DNA from: Actinomycetota bacterium
GTDB lineage: Bacteria > Actinomycetota > Thermoleophilia > Miltoncostaeales > Miltoncostaeaceae
Length of the DNA stretch: 5,793 nucleotides
Assembly: GCA_005800465.1 (NCBI GenBank)
Contig: SYFI01000029.1
Location: forward strand, 1-5,793
Reading direction: 5' to 3'
Part shown: piece after piece, positions 4,540-5,793 of the stretch
Layout of the letters: each line of letters begins with the position of its first letter
Numbering within the stretch: the stretch's first letter is position 1
Notes under the pieces: model-generated
What the model was told of the DNA's origin: nothing
Databases searched by the model: none
Seen by the model: only the letters and a program-made list of their open reading frames with translations
Translations under genes and position numbers: made by a program

Positions 4540-5793
4540 ATGACCGAATCTGAGCAGCCTCCCGACCAGCTCGGCGGAGTTTCTCGCAAGCGTTTTTTGC
4601 AGGCCGGCGCTGCAGTCGCCGGATCCGTCTATCTGGGTGGCATGGCCACCAGCGCAGCCTCAGCGGCTGCTGCAGGGCCGAGCGCCGTGCCTGTCGATTT
4701 CGGCGACATGAACGTCGTGATCTTCATAACCGACCAGGAGACCTACCACGACACTCTGTGGCCGAAGGGCTGGCTTCAGAAGAACCTGCCGGGCTATGCA
4801 CAGATCACCAAGCACGGCATGAAGTTCGACAACGCGTACACCAACACGTGCGCGTGCTCACCGGCACGTTCCACAATCATGAGTGGCTACTACCCGGCAC
4901 AACACGGTGTGAAGTACGTGCTGGAGCACGACCTGTGGGGGCCGAACTACCCACAGGTGGACCTGCTGCCCGCGAACAAGATGCCGAATATCGCGAGCGT
5001 CATGGCAGCCGCGGGCTATTACACCGTCTACAAGGGCAAATGGCACTGCAGCAAGTACCCGCCGGCAACCGCGCCGACCCTGCCGCAGCCCCCGAGCCAG
5101 CAGAACAACCCAAGCTACCCGCCAGATGTCAATCGGAGCGACTACCCGCCGAGCCCCATCACAGGCTCGGACCCGGTCGACATGCTTGAGCCTTACGGAT
5201 GGAACCGCTGGGACGCGCCTGATGCCGGCGCCAACCAGGCCATCGATCAGATGGGTGGTGGCATCGCCAACCACGACGGCCGGATAATGGCCTCGCGTGG
5301 CCCAGTTGAGGTGGGCGACGAGGGCGTGCTCGAGTTCATCAGGAACTGGCCGGAGATCAAGAAGAGCCTCCCCGCGAGCCAGCAGAAATTCTGTCTCGTC
5401 ATCTCGCTGGTGAACCCGCACGACGTACTGGCGTACCCCCGCCGGTATGCAGCCGGCGGCTACAGCAACAAGTGGTTGCAGGGCGACATGAAGCTGCCGG
5501 ACACGGTCGCGGAGCGCCTTGTGACCAAGCCGAAGGCGCAGGCCATCTTCAAGGCGCTCGTGGCCAGCGGTACCGGCCCCCTCCCCAGCACCAAGGCCAA
5601 GATCAACTACCTCAACTTCTACGCCAATCTCATGAAGGTGTCAGACAATTACCTCACCAACGTGCTCGCAGCAATGCGGGCAGTGGGGTATGACGCCGAG
5701 GAGCCGGCCAACTCGCAGTTCGGGCTGCTGGGCGAGACCCTCGTGGTCCGCACCGCAGACCACGGCGAGCAGGGGCTCACCCACGGCGGGCAG
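4540..5793 (+). CDS. Tat-type exported type I sulfatase (3' partial)
   Basis: A formylglycine-dependent sulfatase of the alkaline phosphatase superfamily, hydrolysing a sulfate ester whose identity cannot be told. The frame is open from ATG 4540 to the window end (418 codons, no stop), so the C-terminus is missing. Residues 15-21 read SRKRFLQ, a twin-arginine-like motif with Lys as the second basic residue. A hydrophobic Ala/Gly stretch and an Ala-rich cleavage region follow, to about 45, so export or surface location is likely. The catalytic domain begins with NVVIFITDQ, supplying metal ligand D65 (with Q66). C106 lies in CSPAR, the site converted to formylglycine, followed by STIMSGYYPAQHG. 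KGKWH gives K167 and H169, NPHD gives H294, and TADHGE gives D407 and H408. A Pro/Tyr/Gln/Asn-rich segment (173-212) interrupts the core. A phosphonate or phosphodiester hydrolase of the same fold is an alternative, but CSPAR favours sulfatase. Unrelated to the nad operon; a few ATA codons differ from the neighbours. Confidence 0.88.
   Translation, partial: MTESEQPPDQLGGVSRKRFLQAGAAVAGSVYLGGMATSAASAAAAGPSAVPVDFGDMNVVIFITDQETYHDTLWPKGWLQKNLPGYAQITKHGMKFDNAYTNTCACSPARSTIMSGYYPAQHGVKYVLEHDLWGPNYPQVDLLPANKMPNIASVMAAAGYYTVYKGKWHCSKYPPATAPTLPQPPSQQNNPSYPPDVNRSDYPPSPITGSDPVDMLEPYGWNRWDAPDAGANQAIDQMGGGIANHDGRIMASRGPVEVGDEGVLEFIRNWPEIKKSLPASQQKFCLVISLVNPHDVLAYPRRYAAGGYSNKWLQGDMKLPDTVAERLVTKPKAQAIFKALVASGTGPLPSTKAKINYLNFYANLMKVSDNYLTNVLAAMRAVGYDAEEPANSQFGLLGETLVVRTADHGEQGLTHGGQ

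Noticed and set aside
4758..5189. + strand 143-codon frame inside the sulfatase gene
   Set aside because: It is a different reading frame of the sulfatase gene with no motif of its own.
4858..5421. Minus-strand frame of 187 codons within the sulfatase region
   Set aside because: The + frame from 4540 has continuous sulfatase motifs on both sides and through this stretch, so the minus frame is a shadow.

Overview
The window is GC-rich, densely coding, and every gene I can support lies on the + strand. It reads as an ordinary chromosomal stretch of a high-GC aerobic bacterium. An actinobacterial (Actinomycetota) origin fits best: strong GC preference at third codon positions, a long-type quinolinate synthase resembling actinobacterial NadA, and two genes with no visible Shine-Dalgarno that may be leaderless. 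I cannot name the genus from the sequence.

Layout. Positions 3-464 hold the 3' part of a gene for a membrane-anchored Mrr-type nuclease-fold protein. Positions 573-782 hold a small orphan gene for a 69-residue charged protein with a clear ribosome binding site. A strong GC-rich hairpin at 807-846 closes that unit, and a second perfect inverted repeat lies at 865-903, just before the next gene.

Positions 938-4430 are a tightly packed NAD biosynthesis operon, nadB-nadA-nadC. The genes overlap by 4 bases (GTGA) and 1 base (TGATG), so translation is probably coupled. NadB oxidises L-aspartate to iminoaspartate. NadA condenses that with dihydroxyacetone phosphate on a [4Fe-4S] cluster to give quinolinate. 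NadC transfers phosphoribose and decarboxylates to give nicotinate mononucleotide. Together they are the whole de novo route from aspartate to NaMN, and the key catalytic or cluster residues are visible in all three.

After a 109-base gap with no convincing terminator, a type I sulfatase gene starts at 4540 and runs off the window end at 5793. It has a Tat-like signal peptide, a formylglycine motif CSPAR and the metal-site motifs. It is unrelated to NAD synthesis and probably has its own promoter.

I did not find evidence for a novel multi-gene system, mobile element, CRISPR array, tRNA or rRNA. The most interesting items are the control region ahead of nadB (tandem hairpins plus a small palindrome over a possible -10 box), the possible leaderless start and odd signal peptide of the sulfatase, and the uncharacterised small protein beside the nuclease-like gene.
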